A stretch of DNA of 64,000 bases from Corallococcus caeni (lineage in GTDB: Bacteria; Myxococcota; Myxococcia; Myxococcales; Myxococcaceae), in assembly GCF_036245865.1 (NCBI RefSeq), contig NZ_BTTW01000001.1, forward strand, positions 186,001 through 250,000, in the 5' to 3' direction. This document shows, one piece after another, positions 9,584-18,960 of the stretch; within the stretch, counting starts at the first letter, position 1; each line of letters begins with the position of its first letter. Made by a program: the position numbers and the translations under genes. Under the pieces are notes generated by a model. It was given only the letters and a program-made list of their open reading frames with translations, made no database searches and was not told the origin of the DNA.

Positions 9584-10702
9584 CTACGCCCGCCGCGCGA
9601 GGCTCCGGCGCGGCAGGTGCAGCAGGCCCTCGCGGCGCAACCACAGGGCCGCCGCGACAATCGTCAGCAGGGTCGTGGGCATCCAGGCCGCGATGGCGGG
9701 CGCCAGGCGCTCGGTGAGCACCAGCGTGCGGGACACCACCATCAGGCCCCACATGGCCACGGCGATGAGCAGCCCCTCCACCACCGCCGCCGTCAGGTGC
9801 CCCCGCCGGTTCGTCCGCAGCGCCAGGCCCACCGCCAGCAGCGCCGCGGGCAGCCCCGCCAGCGGGTACGCGAAGCGGTTGTGCCACGCCAGCTGGAAGG
9901 CCTTCGTCGCGAGCCCCACCTCTTCTCGCGCGACGATCTGCTCGCCCAGCTCGCCCAGGCGCATCTGCTCCGGGCGGCCCGGACGGATGCGGAACGTCGT
10001 CGCGCCCACGCCCAGCTCGTATTCGGCGGTGGGCTGCTGCGTCACCGACGTGCGCCCGTCCTCCGTGAACGTGCGCTCCACCACGTCCGTCAGCTCCCAG
10101 CGCGTCCCCTCCAGCGAGCGCATCCGCCCCGCGTCCACGCGGCGGCGCAGCTTGAACTCCGGCGTCAGCGTGAAGATGGAGACGTTCTCGAAGCCCTCCT
10201 GCGCGTTGCCGCCCCGGAGGAAGAAGATGGCGTCGCCCCGCCGGAACCACTGCTTCGGCGTGTAGTACATCCGCCAGTCGCCCCACCGGTTGAAGCGCTG
10301 CGTGGTGATTTCGTCCACGCGCCGGCCCGCCCTCGCGGCCACCGTCTCGTCGAAGGCCACCAGCCCCACGCACGCCACCAGCGCGCACAGGCCCACCGGC
10401 AGGTACAGCGCCGCGGGCCCGAAGGTGAGCGCCCGCAGCGCCGTCACCTCGCCCTTCTTGCGCAGCGCGGACACCGTCGTGCCCGCCGCCAGCAGCAGCG
10501 CCGCCGGCCCCAGCTGCTGCACCGTCACCAGCGCCTTGTAGCCGTAGAGCTTGAGCACATCGAGCACCCAGCCCTCGCCCCCGTAGGCCTTCGCGCGGTC
10601 CACGAAGTCCACCACCAGGAACACCGCCACCACGCCCGCCAGGATGCCCAGCGTGTAGCGCACGTACGCGCGCACCACGTACCCGAAGAGGGTGCCCTTC
10701 AT
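9584..10702 (-). CDS. lptG: LPS export permease LptG-like (YjgP/YjgQ)
   Basis: This 372-residue protein has the LptF/LptG layout: helices near the N-terminus (VVRAYVRYTLGILAGV...), a helix pair, a large periplasmic beta-jellyroll-like region (about 120-260), and three C-terminal helices. LptF and LptG form the membrane part of the LptB2FG ABC transporter, which pulls lipopolysaccharide from the inner membrane. The start ATG overlaps the lptF stop as ATGA, so I take it rather than upstream in-frame codons. I call it LptG by position as the second gene of the pair; sequence alone separates F from G poorly here. Confidence 0.85.
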   Translation of the reverse strand: MKGTLFGYVVRAYVRYTLGILAGVVAVFLVVDFVDRAKAYGGEGWVLDVLKLYGYKALVTVQQLGPAALLLAAGTTVSALRKKGEVTALRALTFGPAALYLPVGLCALVACVGLVAFDETVAARAGRRVDEITTQRFNRWGDWRMYYTPKQWFRRGDAIFFLRGGNAQEGFENVSIFTLTPEFKLRRRVDAGRMRSLEGTRWELTDVVERTFTEDGRTSVTQQPTAEYELGVGATTFRIRPGRPEQMRLGELGEQIVAREEVGLATKAFQLAWHNRFAYPLAGLPAALLAVGLALRTNRRGHLTAAVVEGLLIAVAMWGLMVVSRTLVLTERLAPAIAAWMPTTLLTIVAAALWLRREGLLHLPRRSLARRA

Positions 10703-11811
10703 CGCACCGTCCCCGAGCGCGTCACGCGGTACAGCGCGAACGCGCCCACCACCATGAAGAGCACGTTGGCCAGCTGCCCCGCGACCAGCACCGGCAGCTG
10801 CCCCTTCTGGCCCATCTGCTCGAAGGCGCGGCTGAGCAGGTAGTAGAGGACGTAGCCGCCCAGGGTCAGCAGGTAGCCCCACGCGCGGCCCGCCTGCCTG
10901 CGGCCAATGGCCAGCGGCGTGCCCAGCAGCGCGAACGCCATCGGCGCCACCGCGTTGCCCAGCCGGCTGTGCAGCGCCATCAGGAAGGGACGCGGATCAT
11001 CCCGCCGCTCCTCCGCGTCCTTCGCCGCCGCGATCAACTCCACCGGCGTCAGCTCCTCCTTCGGCGAGCGGAACCGGTTGCGCCGCGACAGCGACCCGCC
11101 CAGCCCCACGTTGATCTCCGCCTTGTCGAAGGCGACGACGCTCGCGTCCACCGAGGAGCGGTTGGCGCGGTGCACCTCGCCTTCCTTCAATTCAATCCGC
11201 AGCGCCTCGCCCCGCTCGGACGTGCCCACGCTGCCCTTGTGCGCCAGCACCAGCAGCGGCGAGCTGGGGTCGCGGTCGTCGTGCAACAGCACGTTCGTCC
11301 ACCCACCGCCCTTGGGCGCCACCTTCTGCGCGTACAGCGTCAGGTCGCTCAGGTCCTCGTAGAAGACGCCGGACTTCACGTCGCCCGCGACGTTCTTCTG
11401 GATGACCTCCCCCACCAGGTCCTTCACGCCCGTGAGGCCCCACGGCTCCACCGTGGACGTGAGCAGCACCATGAACGCGCTCAGCGCGATGCCCACGCTC
11501 AGCGGCGCCGCCAGCAGTTGGAGCGGGCTGATGCCCAAAGCCTGCAGCGACGTGAGCTCCCGGTCCTCGCCCAGCCGCCCCAGGCCCAGCAGGATGGCCA
11601 GGAGGAACGCGATGGGCAGCGCCATCACCAGGAAGTGCGGCGCCAGGTACGCGATGAGTCGGCCCAGGTCGCCCAGCGTCACCGCCGAGCCCAGGAGCAC
11701 GTCCGTGCCGCGCAGGAACTGCATCACGAACAGCAGCAGGAACATGAACGCCACCCAGACGCACAGGGGGACGAGCAGCTCCTTGAGCAGGTAGCGCGCC
11801 AGCAGCTTCAC
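10699..11811 (-). CDS. lptF: LPS export permease LptF-like (YjgP/YjgQ)
   Basis: This 370-residue protein shares the fold of its neighbour: an amphipathic start (KLLARYLLKELLVPLCVW), TM1, the LAPHFLVMALPIAFLLAILLG helix with a GRLGEDRELTSLQALGIS cytoplasmic loop typical of LptF, a periplasmic jellyroll, and C-terminal helices (AVAPMAFALLGTPLAIG...). It would pair with LptG in the LptB2FG complex. The start is GTG 11811, which overlaps the purD stop as GTGA. Its stop overlaps lptG as ATGA. The partner ATPase lptB is not in this window. Confidence 0.87.
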   Translation of the reverse strand: MKLLARYLLKELLVPLCVWVAFMFLLLFVMQFLRGTDVLLGSAVTLGDLGRLIAYLAPHFLVMALPIAFLLAILLGLGRLGEDRELTSLQALGISPLQLLAAPLSVGIALSAFMVLLTSTVEPWGLTGVKDLVGEVIQKNVAGDVKSGVFYEDLSDLTLYAQKVAPKGGGWTNVLLHDDRDPSSPLLVLAHKGSVGTSERGEALRIELKEGEVHRANRSSVDASVVAFDKAEINVGLGGSLSRRNRFRSPKEELTPVELIAAAKDAEERRDDPRPFLMALHSRLGNAVAPMAFALLGTPLAIGRRQAGRAWGYLLTLGGYVLYYLLSRAFEQMGQKGQLPVLVAGQLANVLFMVVGAFALYRVTRSGTVR

Positions 11812-13067
11812 GACCGCGCCCGCAGCCCCCGCGCGCCGATGTCCCGGCGGAAGTGCCTGCCCTCGAAGCGCACCGCGTCCGCCGCCGCCAGGGCCCGCTC
11901 GCGCGCCGTGGCCAGGCTGTCGCCCCGCGCGCACACCGTCAGCACCCGGCCGCCCGCCGTCACCAGCGCGCCGTCCTGCTTCGCCACGCCCGCCAGGAAC
12001 ACCGGCGCGTTCGACGGTACGGCGTCCAGCCCTTCAATCCGCTGGCCCTTCTTCGGCGCCTCCGGATAGCCCTCCGCCGCCAGCACCACGCCCACCGACG
12101 CGCCCGGGAACTGCTTCAGCGGCCGGGGCTCCAGCGTCCCCTTCGCGCACGCGTCCAGCAGCGGCAGCAGGTCCTCGTCCACCTGCATCATCAGGACCTG
12201 CGTCTCCGGGTCCCCGAAGCGCGCGTTGAACTCCAGCACCTTCGGGCCGGACGCCGTGAGCATCAGCCCTGCGTACAGCACGCCTCGCAGGGGCGTGCCG
12301 CGCTTCTTCAGCACCGCGAGCGTCGGCGCGATGACCTGCTCGCCCACCTTCGCCAGCGCTTCGGGCGTGAGGAACGGCGCCGGGCAGTACGCGCCCATGC
12401 CGCCGGTGTTGGGGCCCGTGTCGCCCTCGCCCACGCGCTTGTGGTCCTGCGACAGCGGCAGGAGCACGTAGCGCTCGCCGTCGCACAGGGCCATCAGCGA
12501 CACCTCCTCACCCTCCAGCAGCTCCTCCAGCACCATCCGCTGGCCCGCCTGGCCCATCGCCGCCACGGCGCGCACCGCGTCGCGCGCGGCCTGCGCGTCC
12601 GGCGCGACGATGACGCCCTTGCCCGCGGCCAGGCCGTCCGCCTTCACCACGATGCGGCCCTGCGCGACGGCGTACTTCTCCGCCTCCGCCGCGTCGGTGA
12701 AGACGCGGAAGGCCGCGGTGGGCACGCCCGCCTCGTCCATCACCTCCTTGGCGAAGGCCTTGGAGCCCTCGATGCGCGCGGCCGCCGCGACGGGGCCGAA
12801 GCACGGGATGTCCACCTGCGCCAGCGCGTCCGCGACGCCCGCGACGAGCGGCGCCTCCGGGCCCACCACCACCAGGTCCACGCCCTCGCGGCGCGCCAGC
12901 GACACCACCGCCCCCGGCGAGTCCGCCTGCAGGGGCACGTTGGTGCCCCACCGCGCGGTGCCCGGGTTGCCCGGGCCCACCAGGAGCCGGGAGAGACGGG
13001 GACTCTGGGCCAGCTTCCACGCGAGCGCGTGCTCGCGTCCGCCCGACCCCAGCAACAGGACCTTCAC
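11808..13067 (-). CDS. purD: Phosphoribosylamine--glycine ligase
   Basis: This 419-residue ATP-grasp enzyme makes glycinamide ribonucleotide, step 2 of purine synthesis. The N-terminus KVLLLGSGGREHALAWKL is diagnostic. The ATP-grasp core includes KADGLAAGKGVIV, and the GAYCPAPF and FNARFGDPETQ segments follow in the usual places. The start is GTG 13067, one base beyond the stop of the upstream TPR gene. Longer in-frame starts would overlap that gene by hundreds of bases. The stop overlaps lptF (GTGA), which ties purine synthesis and LPS export into one transcript. Confidence 0.95.
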   Translation of the reverse strand: MKVLLLGSGGREHALAWKLAQSPRLSRLLVGPGNPGTARWGTNVPLQADSPGAVVSLARREGVDLVVVGPEAPLVAGVADALAQVDIPCFGPVAAAARIEGSKAFAKEVMDEAGVPTAAFRVFTDAAEAEKYAVAQGRIVVKADGLAAGKGVIVAPDAQAARDAVRAVAAMGQAGQRMVLEELLEGEEVSLMALCDGERYVLLPLSQDHKRVGEGDTGPNTGGMGAYCPAPFLTPEALAKVGEQVIAPTLAVLKKRGTPLRGVLYAGLMLTASGPKVLEFNARFGDPETQVLMMQVDEDLLPLLDACAKGTLEPRPLKQFPGASVGVVLAAEGYPEAPKKGQRIEGLDAVPSNAPVFLAGVAKQDGALVTAGGRVLTVCARGDSLATARERALAAADAVRFEGRHFRRDIGARGLRARS

Positions 13068-13068
13068 G

Positions 13069-16000
13069 TCAACCTCGCTCGTCGAGTTTGAAGAGCAGCT
13101 TCTTCGCCGGGAAGTAGGACGGGTCCAGCCCCACCACCTTCTCCAGCACCGCGCGCGCTTCCTTCGGCTTCGACGCCACCAGCAGCTCCGCCAGCTTCGT
13201 CTGCGCGGACAGCAGCTTCGGCGCCACGTCCAACGCGGACTGGAGCGTGCGCATGGCCCCCGCCACGTCCCCGGCCGCCGCCTGCGCGAGCCCCAGCGAC
13301 AGGCGCGCCACCGGCAGGCCCCGCTCGAGGCCCACCGCGCGCTCGGCGAACCCGCGCGCCTGCGGCCCCTTCGCGTCCAGCGCGATGAGCGCCCGGTACG
13401 CCTGGGCACTGCCGCTGTTCGAGTTCACGTCCACCACGGAGTGCAGCAGCCGCTCCGCGGTCTGCCGGTCCCCCTGGTGGAAGCGCACCAGGGCCTCGTA
13501 CAGCAGGGGCTGCACGTCCTCCGGGCGGTCGCCCAGCGCCTTCACCACGTTCTCCACGCCCACCAGCGTTTCGCCCGGCCGCAGCCAGAAGCGCGACAGC
13601 GCGGGCCGGGGCTCCAGCCGCAGCGGATCCCAGTCGCGCGCCTCCAGCACCGGGTAGAACAGGCGGAAGGCCTCGTCGCGCTTCTTCGCGCTCGCCGCCG
13701 CCACGCCCTCCAACAGCTTCGCGTCCATGCGGCGGTCGTCCAGCCGCACCGCCTGCTGGAAGCGCTCCTGGGCTCCGGCCGCGTCGCCCTCCAGCAGGTG
13801 CATCCGCCCTTCCAGCACCTTCTCCAGCGCGGCGTCCTCCAGCCGGCCCTGGAAGCCCTTCAGGTGCTCGCGGGCCGCGGCCACGTCCTTCTGCGCCAGC
13901 GCCACCAGGAACCCCTGCAGGTGGGCCTCCGGCATCGTCGGCACCACCTTCAGGGCCTCCGCCGCCGCGTCCAACGCGCCGGCGTTGTTGCCCGCCGTGC
14001 GCTGCGCCGCGGCCAGGTGGCTCCAGATTTCAGAGGCGTCGCGCGGGCCGTAGCGGGACGCGCTCTTCGTCAGGTCCTTCAGTGCGCGCACCGCGTCGCG
14101 CGCGTTGCCCTCCGCCTGGTAGCGCAGCACCGCCAGCGCCAGGGAGGCGCGCACGTCGCCCGCCTTCGCCTTCAGCCGGTCCTCGTACAGCTTGCGCGCG
14201 CGGCCCGTCTCGCCGACCTCCACGTAGATGCGGGCGGCGGCCTCCAGGCTGTTCCAGTCCTGCGGATCCAGCTCCATCCGGCGGGAGAGCTGCTTGAGCG
14301 CCAGCCCGTACTGACCGGCCTGCTCGTGGGCGAGCGCGCTGTAGTAGTCCACGCGCTTGAGGTTCGGCGCCAGCTTCCGCGCGGCGTCGAACTCCTGGTT
14401 CGCCAGCTCGCGCGACGTGGCCACCTGCGAGCGCCCCAGCACCAGGTGCGCCTCCGCCTTGTGGGCGTCACTGGCCTCCGGCTGCGCCAGCACCGAAGTG
14501 GCGAGCTGCGCCGCCTGCTCCAGGTTGCCCGGCTGACGCGAGCGCGCCAGCAGCAGGTTCGCGTGCGCGACGAGCAGCGCGGGCGTCTTCCCGGCCGTGC
14601 CCTGCGCGGCCAGGATGAGCTCGCGCGCCTCCTGGAAGGAGTTGTCGTCCATGCCCGGACCGCGTCCGAGCGCCAGCGCCTGCACGTACCCGGCGATGGC
14701 ATCCGTGCTGCGGGGGTTGAGCAGCAGCGCCTGCTGGAAGGACTCCTCGGCTTCCGTGTACGCGACGCGCTGGTCCAGCTCGAGCTGCTTCTGGCCCGCG
14801 GCCAGGTGCTCCGCGCTGGTGCCCTCCAGCTCCAGGAACTGGAGCTTCCACCGGCCCACCGCGGCCAGCACCTCCGGAGGCACCGCGGCCGGAGCGGGGG
14901 GCTTCGCGTCCCGGGCCGCCTTCTCCTGCTGGGGCTTGTACACGAGGAAGTAGCCCGCCGCGCCACCGCCCCCGAGGAGCACCAGCGCCAGCAGGCCGAC
15001 GACGACGGAGCGGCCGCCACCTTCGCTGCCGCCGCGCTGGGCGCTGCGGACCGGAGCGGCCGTGATGTGCGAGGTGCGCGCGGGCTTCACCGAGCTCACG
15101 CGCGAGTCCGGCGACAGCGCCGTGGCCCCCGCGGACCGGAGCTCGCCCCCGGACAGGTCGTCCCCGGACGAGGCCGCTGCGGGGTCCAGGCTGCTCATCA
15201 TCGGCAGCTCCAGGTCCCCGCTCGCAGGCGGAGGCGCCGCGACCTCGGGCGCCACCACCACGGAGGACTCGCGGGCGGCCGCGGGCTCGCGCTGCTTGCA
15301 ATCGTCGCAGATGCCCAGGGCCTGGTCGAAGGCATCCGTCAGGGCCTTGCCGCACGAGCGGCAGTTCGTGCTCGTCTCCGACTTCGCGGCGGGCGCGGCG
15401 GCCTGCGCCGGAGCGCGGGCGGACATGCGGCCCAGCGACACGGCCCCGGCGGCGGGCGCGGAGGAGGCCCGGGCGGGCGGCGGCGCGGCCCCTTCCGGCT
15501 CCAGCCCCCCGGGCGCCGGCCCGAGGAAGTCGAGCAGCGGGTCGTCCGGAATCTTCGGAGCGGACGGAGCGGCGACGCCGGGCGCGTCGGGCACCGGCGG
15601 ACCGGGCTTCGCGGCCGGGCTCGCCCTGGGCGAGGACGGGCCCAGGTTGGCGAACGGATCCGCGGGCAGGCTCGCGGGGGCGCGCGACGCGGGCGGGCCC
15701 AGGTTCGCGAACGGGTCCACGCTCCCCGGTGGCCCCAGCTCCGGCAGCTCGCCGAAGTCCCCGAAGAGGTCCGACGCCGGAGCCGCCTTCGGCGCGGCCT
15801 GCGCCTCCGGAGGCTTCGCCGCGGCGGGCACGTTCCGGGGCGCCGCCTGCGCTGGAGCGGCGGCCGGGTTGCTCCGGGGCTCACGCGCGACGGGCGGCGC
15901 GGGGGCGGCGGCGGGAGGCGCGGCCCCTTCAGCGGGGGCCGTCACGGACGCAGCCGAGGCGTCCCGCTTCACGAGTTGGAGGTGACGGCAGCGGGGACAC

Positions 16001-16080
16001 TGCGCGCGGACGCCCTTGGTCGTGATCAACCGGTCGTCGATCGCGTAGGCCGCCGCGCATTTCTGGCAGACGATGCGCAT
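13069..16080 (-). CDS. Zinc-ribbon and TPR membrane protein, function unknown
   Basis: This 1003-residue protein has clear parts but no assignable function. Residues 1-35 form an MJ0042-type zinc ribbon (Cys5, Cys8, Cys28, Cys31; CQKC...CPRC). Residues 40-235 are a Pro/Ala-rich linker with two DPFANLG repeats. A second zinc ribbon (CRSCGKAL...CDDC) follows near 240-262. A single membrane helix (VVVGLLALVLLGGGGAAGYF) lies near 355-380. The rest is a long run of TPR-like helical repeats (for example AEESFQQALLLNPRSTDAIAGYV). The expected layout is cytosolic zinc ribbons and an external TPR scaffold. It lies between purH (4 bp) and purD (1 bp) and must be co-transcribed with them. Myxobacteria have many such ribbon-linker-TM-TPR proteins. 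Confidence 0.8.
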   Translation of the reverse strand: MRIVCQKCAAAYAIDDRLITTKGVRAQCPRCRHLQLVKRDASAASVTAPAEGAAPPAAAPAPPVAREPRSNPAAAPAQAAPRNVPAAAKPPEAQAAPKAAPASDLFGDFGELPELGPPGSVDPFANLGPPASRAPASLPADPFANLGPSSPRASPAAKPGPPVPDAPGVAAPSAPKIPDDPLLDFLGPAPGGLEPEGAAPPPARASSAPAAGAVSLGRMSARAPAQAAAPAAKSETSTNCRSCGKALTDAFDQALGICDDCKQREPAAARESSVVVAPEVAAPPPASGDLELPMMSSLDPAAASSGDDLSGGELRSAGATALSPDSRVSSVKPARTSHITAAPVRSAQRGGSEGGGRSVVVGLLALVLLGGGGAAGYFLVYKPQQEKAARDAKPPAPAAVPPEVLAAVGRWKLQFLELEGTSAEHLAAGQKQLELDQRVAYTEAEESFQQALLLNPRSTDAIAGYVQALALGRGPGMDDNSFQEARELILAAQGTAGKTPALLVAHANLLLARSRQPGNLEQAAQLATSVLAQPEASDAHKAEAHLVLGRSQVATSRELANQEFDAARKLAPNLKRVDYYSALAHEQAGQYGLALKQLSRRMELDPQDWNSLEAAARIYVEVGETGRARKLYEDRLKAKAGDVRASLALAVLRYQAEGNARDAVRALKDLTKSASRYGPRDASEIWSHLAAAQRTAGNNAGALDAAAEALKVVPTMPEAHLQGFLVALAQKDVAAAREHLKGFQGRLEDAALEKVLEGRMHLLEGDAAGAQERFQQAVRLDDRRMDAKLLEGVAAASAKKRDEAFRLFYPVLEARDWDPLRLEPRPALSRFWLRPGETLVGVENVVKALGDRPEDVQPLLYEALVRFHQGDRQTAERLLHSVVDVNSNSGSAQAYRALIALDAKGPQARGFAERAVGLERGLPVARLSLGLAQAAAGDVAGAMRTLQSALDVAPKLLSAQTKLAELLVASKPKEARAVLEKVVGLDPSYFPAKKLLFKLDERG

Positions 16081-16084
16081 GAAG

Positions 16085-17629
16085 TTAGTGGCGGAAGTGT
16101 CGCACTCCCGTCACCACCATGGCCATCCCATGTTCATCCGCCGCGGCGATCACCTCCGGGTCCCGGACGGAACCGCCCGGCTGGATGACCGCCGTCGCGC
16201 CCGCCCGGGCCGCCTCGTCCAGGCCGTCCCGGAAGGGGAAGAAGGCGTCCGAGGCCACGGCGCTGCCCTTGAGGGCCTCGCCACCGCGCGTCATCGCGAT
16301 GCGCACGGAGTCCACCCGGTTCGTCTGCCCCCCGCCCTGGGCCAGCAGCTGGGACGGCGCCGCGAAGACGATGGCGTTGCTCTTCACGTGCTTGCACACC
16401 TTCCAGGCGAAGCGCAGGGCCCGCTCCTCCTCCGGCGTGGGGGCGCGCTTGGACACCACCTTCCACTCCAGGGGCGGCTCCACCGCGTCGCGGTCCATCA
16501 GCAGCATGCCGCCGGACACGCTGCGCGCGTCCACCTGGGGCCGCGGCTTCACCGTGGGGGACGCCAGCGCGGGGCCCGCCTCCAGCAGGCGCAGGTTCTT
16601 CTTGCCCGCCAGCACCTGGAGCGCCTCGGCCGAGTACGACGGCGCGATGACCGCCTCCAGGAACGTCTCCGCCATGGCCCTGGCCACGGCCGCGTCCACC
16701 TCGCGGTTGAAGGCGACGATGCCGCCGAAGGCGCTCACCTCGTCCACCGCGCGGGCGGTGCGGTAGGCCTTCTCCAGCACGTCGTCCACCGCCACGCCGC
16801 ACGGGGTGTTGTGCTTGATGACCACCGCGCAGGGCTTCTCCGGGAACTCCAGGACCAGGCCCAGGGCCGCGTCCAGGTCCAGGATGTTGTTGTACGAGAG
16901 CTCCTTGCCCTGGAGCACCTTGGCGAAGGCGACGGACGGCTCCTTGGGCGCGGCGTATTCCTTGTAGAAGGCGCCGCGCTGGTGCGGGTTCTCCCCGTAG
17001 CGCAGCCCCTGCACCTTCTGGAACGCGAGCGACAGTTCCTGCGGGAAGGGCTCCTCGGCCTCGCCGGAGAGCCACCCGGAGATGGACGCGTCGTAGGCCG
17101 CCGTGTGCGCGAACGCCTTGCGCATCAGCCGGCGCCGCGTCTCCAGGCCCACGCCCTTCTGGCCTTCAATCTCCGCGAGCACCGGCGCGTAGTCGTCCGG
17201 GTCCACCACGATGGCCACGTGCTTGAAGTTCTTCGCGGACGCGCGGACCATCGCCGGCCCGCCGATGTCGATGTTCTCGATGACGTCGTCCTCGCCCGCG
17301 CCGGACGCCACCGTCTGGCGGAACGGGTAGAGGTTCACCACCACCAGCGAGATGGGCTCGATGTGGTTCTTCGCCATCTCCGCCCGGTCGCTCTCCAGGT
17401 CGGGCCGGCCGAGGATGCCGCCGTGGATGCGGGGGTGGAGCGTCTTCACGCGGCCGCCAAGGATTTCGGGGCTCTGCGTGTGCTCGGACACCTGGGTGGC
17501 GGGGATGCCGGCGGCCTTCAGGGCCTCCAGGGTGCCGCCGGTGGAGAGCAGCCGGTAGCCCAGCCGGACCAGGCCCTGGGCAAAGGGAACCAGACCGCGC
17601 TTGTCGGAAACGCTCAGGAGAGCCAGCAC
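16085..17629 (-). CDS. purH: Bifunctional AICAR transformylase/IMP cyclohydrolase
   Basis: This 514-residue protein carries out the last two steps of IMP synthesis. The N-terminal MGS-like cyclohydrolase domain begins [19 protein letters not shown] and includes STGGTLEAL and [12 protein letters not shown]. The C-terminal transformylase domain has [23 protein letters not shown] and the catalytic-loop KSNAIVFA. It ends [20 protein letters not shown], as the family does. I take GTG 17629 as the start because GAGG lies seven bases upstream and it gives the usual N-terminus; an in-frame TTG at 17644 lacks a ribosome site. A sigma70-type promoter lies 34-62 bp upstream. Confidence 0.95.
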   Translation of the reverse strand: MLALLSVSDKRGLVPFAQGLVRLGYRLLSTGGTLEALKAAGIPATQVSEHTQSPEILGGRVKTLHPRIHGGILGRPDLESDRAEMAKNHIEPISLVVVNLYPFRQTVASGAGEDDVIENIDIGGPAMVRASAKNFKHVAIVVDPDDYAPVLAEIEGQKGVGLETRRRLMRKAFAHTAAYDASISGWLSGEAEEPFPQELSLAFQKVQGLRYGENPHQRGAFYKEYAAPKEPSVAFAKVLQGKELSYNNILDLDAALGLVLEFPEKPCAVVIKHNTPCGVAVDDVLEKAYRTARAVDEVSAFGGIVAFNREVDAAVARAMAETFLEAVIAPSYSAEALQVLAGKKNLRLLEAGPALASPTVKPRPQVDARSVSGGMLLMDRDAVEPPLEWKVVSKRAPTPEEERALRFAWKVCKHVKSNAIVFAAPSQLLAQGGGQTNRVDSVRIAMTRGGEALKGSAVASDAFFPFRDGLDEAARAGATAVIQPGGSVRDPEVIAAADEHGMAMVVTGVRHFRH

Positions 17630-17662
17630 GTGTGCGCCTCGCAATGGGTGGGGGTGGCGCGG

Positions 17663-17691
17663 GTCCTAGCAACCACCCCCTGGGGTGTCAA
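17663..17691 (-). promoter_or_regulatory. Sigma70-type promoter of the purH operon
   Basis: On the minus strand TTGACA (17691-17686) and TAGGAC (17668-17663) are 17 bases apart. The -35 is a perfect consensus and the -10 has the TAG start common in myxobacteria. Transcription would begin near 17656, giving a leader of about 27 bases to the GTG at 17629. The spacer contains a GC-rich inverted repeat (CACCCC/GGGGTG) that could be an operator. Confidence 0.6.
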
Positions 17692-17735
17692 CGCAACACG
17701 TCACCCCAGGCCCGGCGCGAAACAGTGCCCTGCCC

Positions 17736-18227
<492 letters not shown>

Positions 18228-18284
18228 GTTTCGTCCTCCAGATGTGTGGAGTCTACCCGGTTCAACAGGACCCTGGGGGGCATC

Positions 18285-18809
18285 CTATTGTGGCCGGAGC
18301 GTTTCGTCTTCGCGCGCCGTGACGGCGCTGCCCAACCGGGCGACATCCCGGACCAGATCCTGCGCCCGTTGCCTGAGCGTTGCCAACTGGGCTTCGAGTG
18401 ACCTCCTGCGTTCTCCTCCCAGGGGCCGTCCTCCCAGCTCCTCCTGGAACCCGTCCAGCACCTCCGACAGGTCCCGCTGAAGCTGGTCGATGTGGTTGCG
18501 GTGGAACACGAAGGAGCGGCGGATGTCCTCCAGGGTGTGTCCTTCGGCCATCATCTTCTTGATGACGTTGATGCGCCGCACCGCTTCCACCGGGTAGAGC
18601 CCCAGGCTGCCCTGGTGCTTCCCCTTGCGGCCCACACGGCGGCTGCGGGGGAGCAGACCGGCCTGGACGTACTTCCGGAACGTCGCCTCCGAGAGCCTCA
18701 CGCCCCGGGGCCGGAAGATTTCCAGGATCGCGTTCGCGGGAAGGCCCCCCGCGTTCTCGCGCTCGATGCGCTCAAGTTCGTCGGGCGCGAGCAGGTCCAT
18801 CGATTCCAT
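18285..18809 (-). CDS. MerR-family-type transcriptional regulator
   Basis: The MerR-type winged HTH begins around FRPRGVRLSEATFRKYVQAG and LLPRSRRVGRKGKHQGSLG, continuing LYPVEAVRRINVIKKMMAEGHTLEDI. A helical C-terminus follows (DQLQRDLSEVLDGFQEELGG; RRRSLEAQLATLRQRAQDL), suited to dimerisation. No metal or ligand motif is visible. The exact start is uncertain: ATG 18809 (MESMDLLAPDEL) and ATG 18800 are both reasonable, with no strong ribosome site. The frame is open up to 18866. I use 18809, giving 174 residues. It lies just upstream of the sigma-region-4 protein and may be co-transcribed with it. Confidence 0.75.
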   Translation of the reverse strand: MESMDLLAPDELERIERENAGGLPANAILEIFRPRGVRLSEATFRKYVQAGLLPRSRRVGRKGKHQGSLGLYPVEAVRRINVIKKMMAEGHTLEDIRRSFVFHRNHIDQLQRDLSEVLDGFQEELGGRPLGGERRRSLEAQLATLRQRAQDLVRDVARLGSAVTAREDETLRPQ

Positions 18810-18960
18810 TGAATAGAGGCTACTGAATGGATGCCTTAGTTGCCAGATTCGCGCGTCATCCGTCAAGGAGGACGCGCAGCCAGGCAGGCGGACGTCGTCC
18901 GGCCGACGCTCCGCGCCAGCATGCGGTGGCTTCAGGGGCTGGGAGGGGAACGGCGGGGCT

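Noticed and set aside
12610-16188. 1192-codon plus-strand frame opposite the TPR gene
   Set aside because: It is antisense to the recognised zinc-ribbon/TPR protein and to purD, with no domain pattern.
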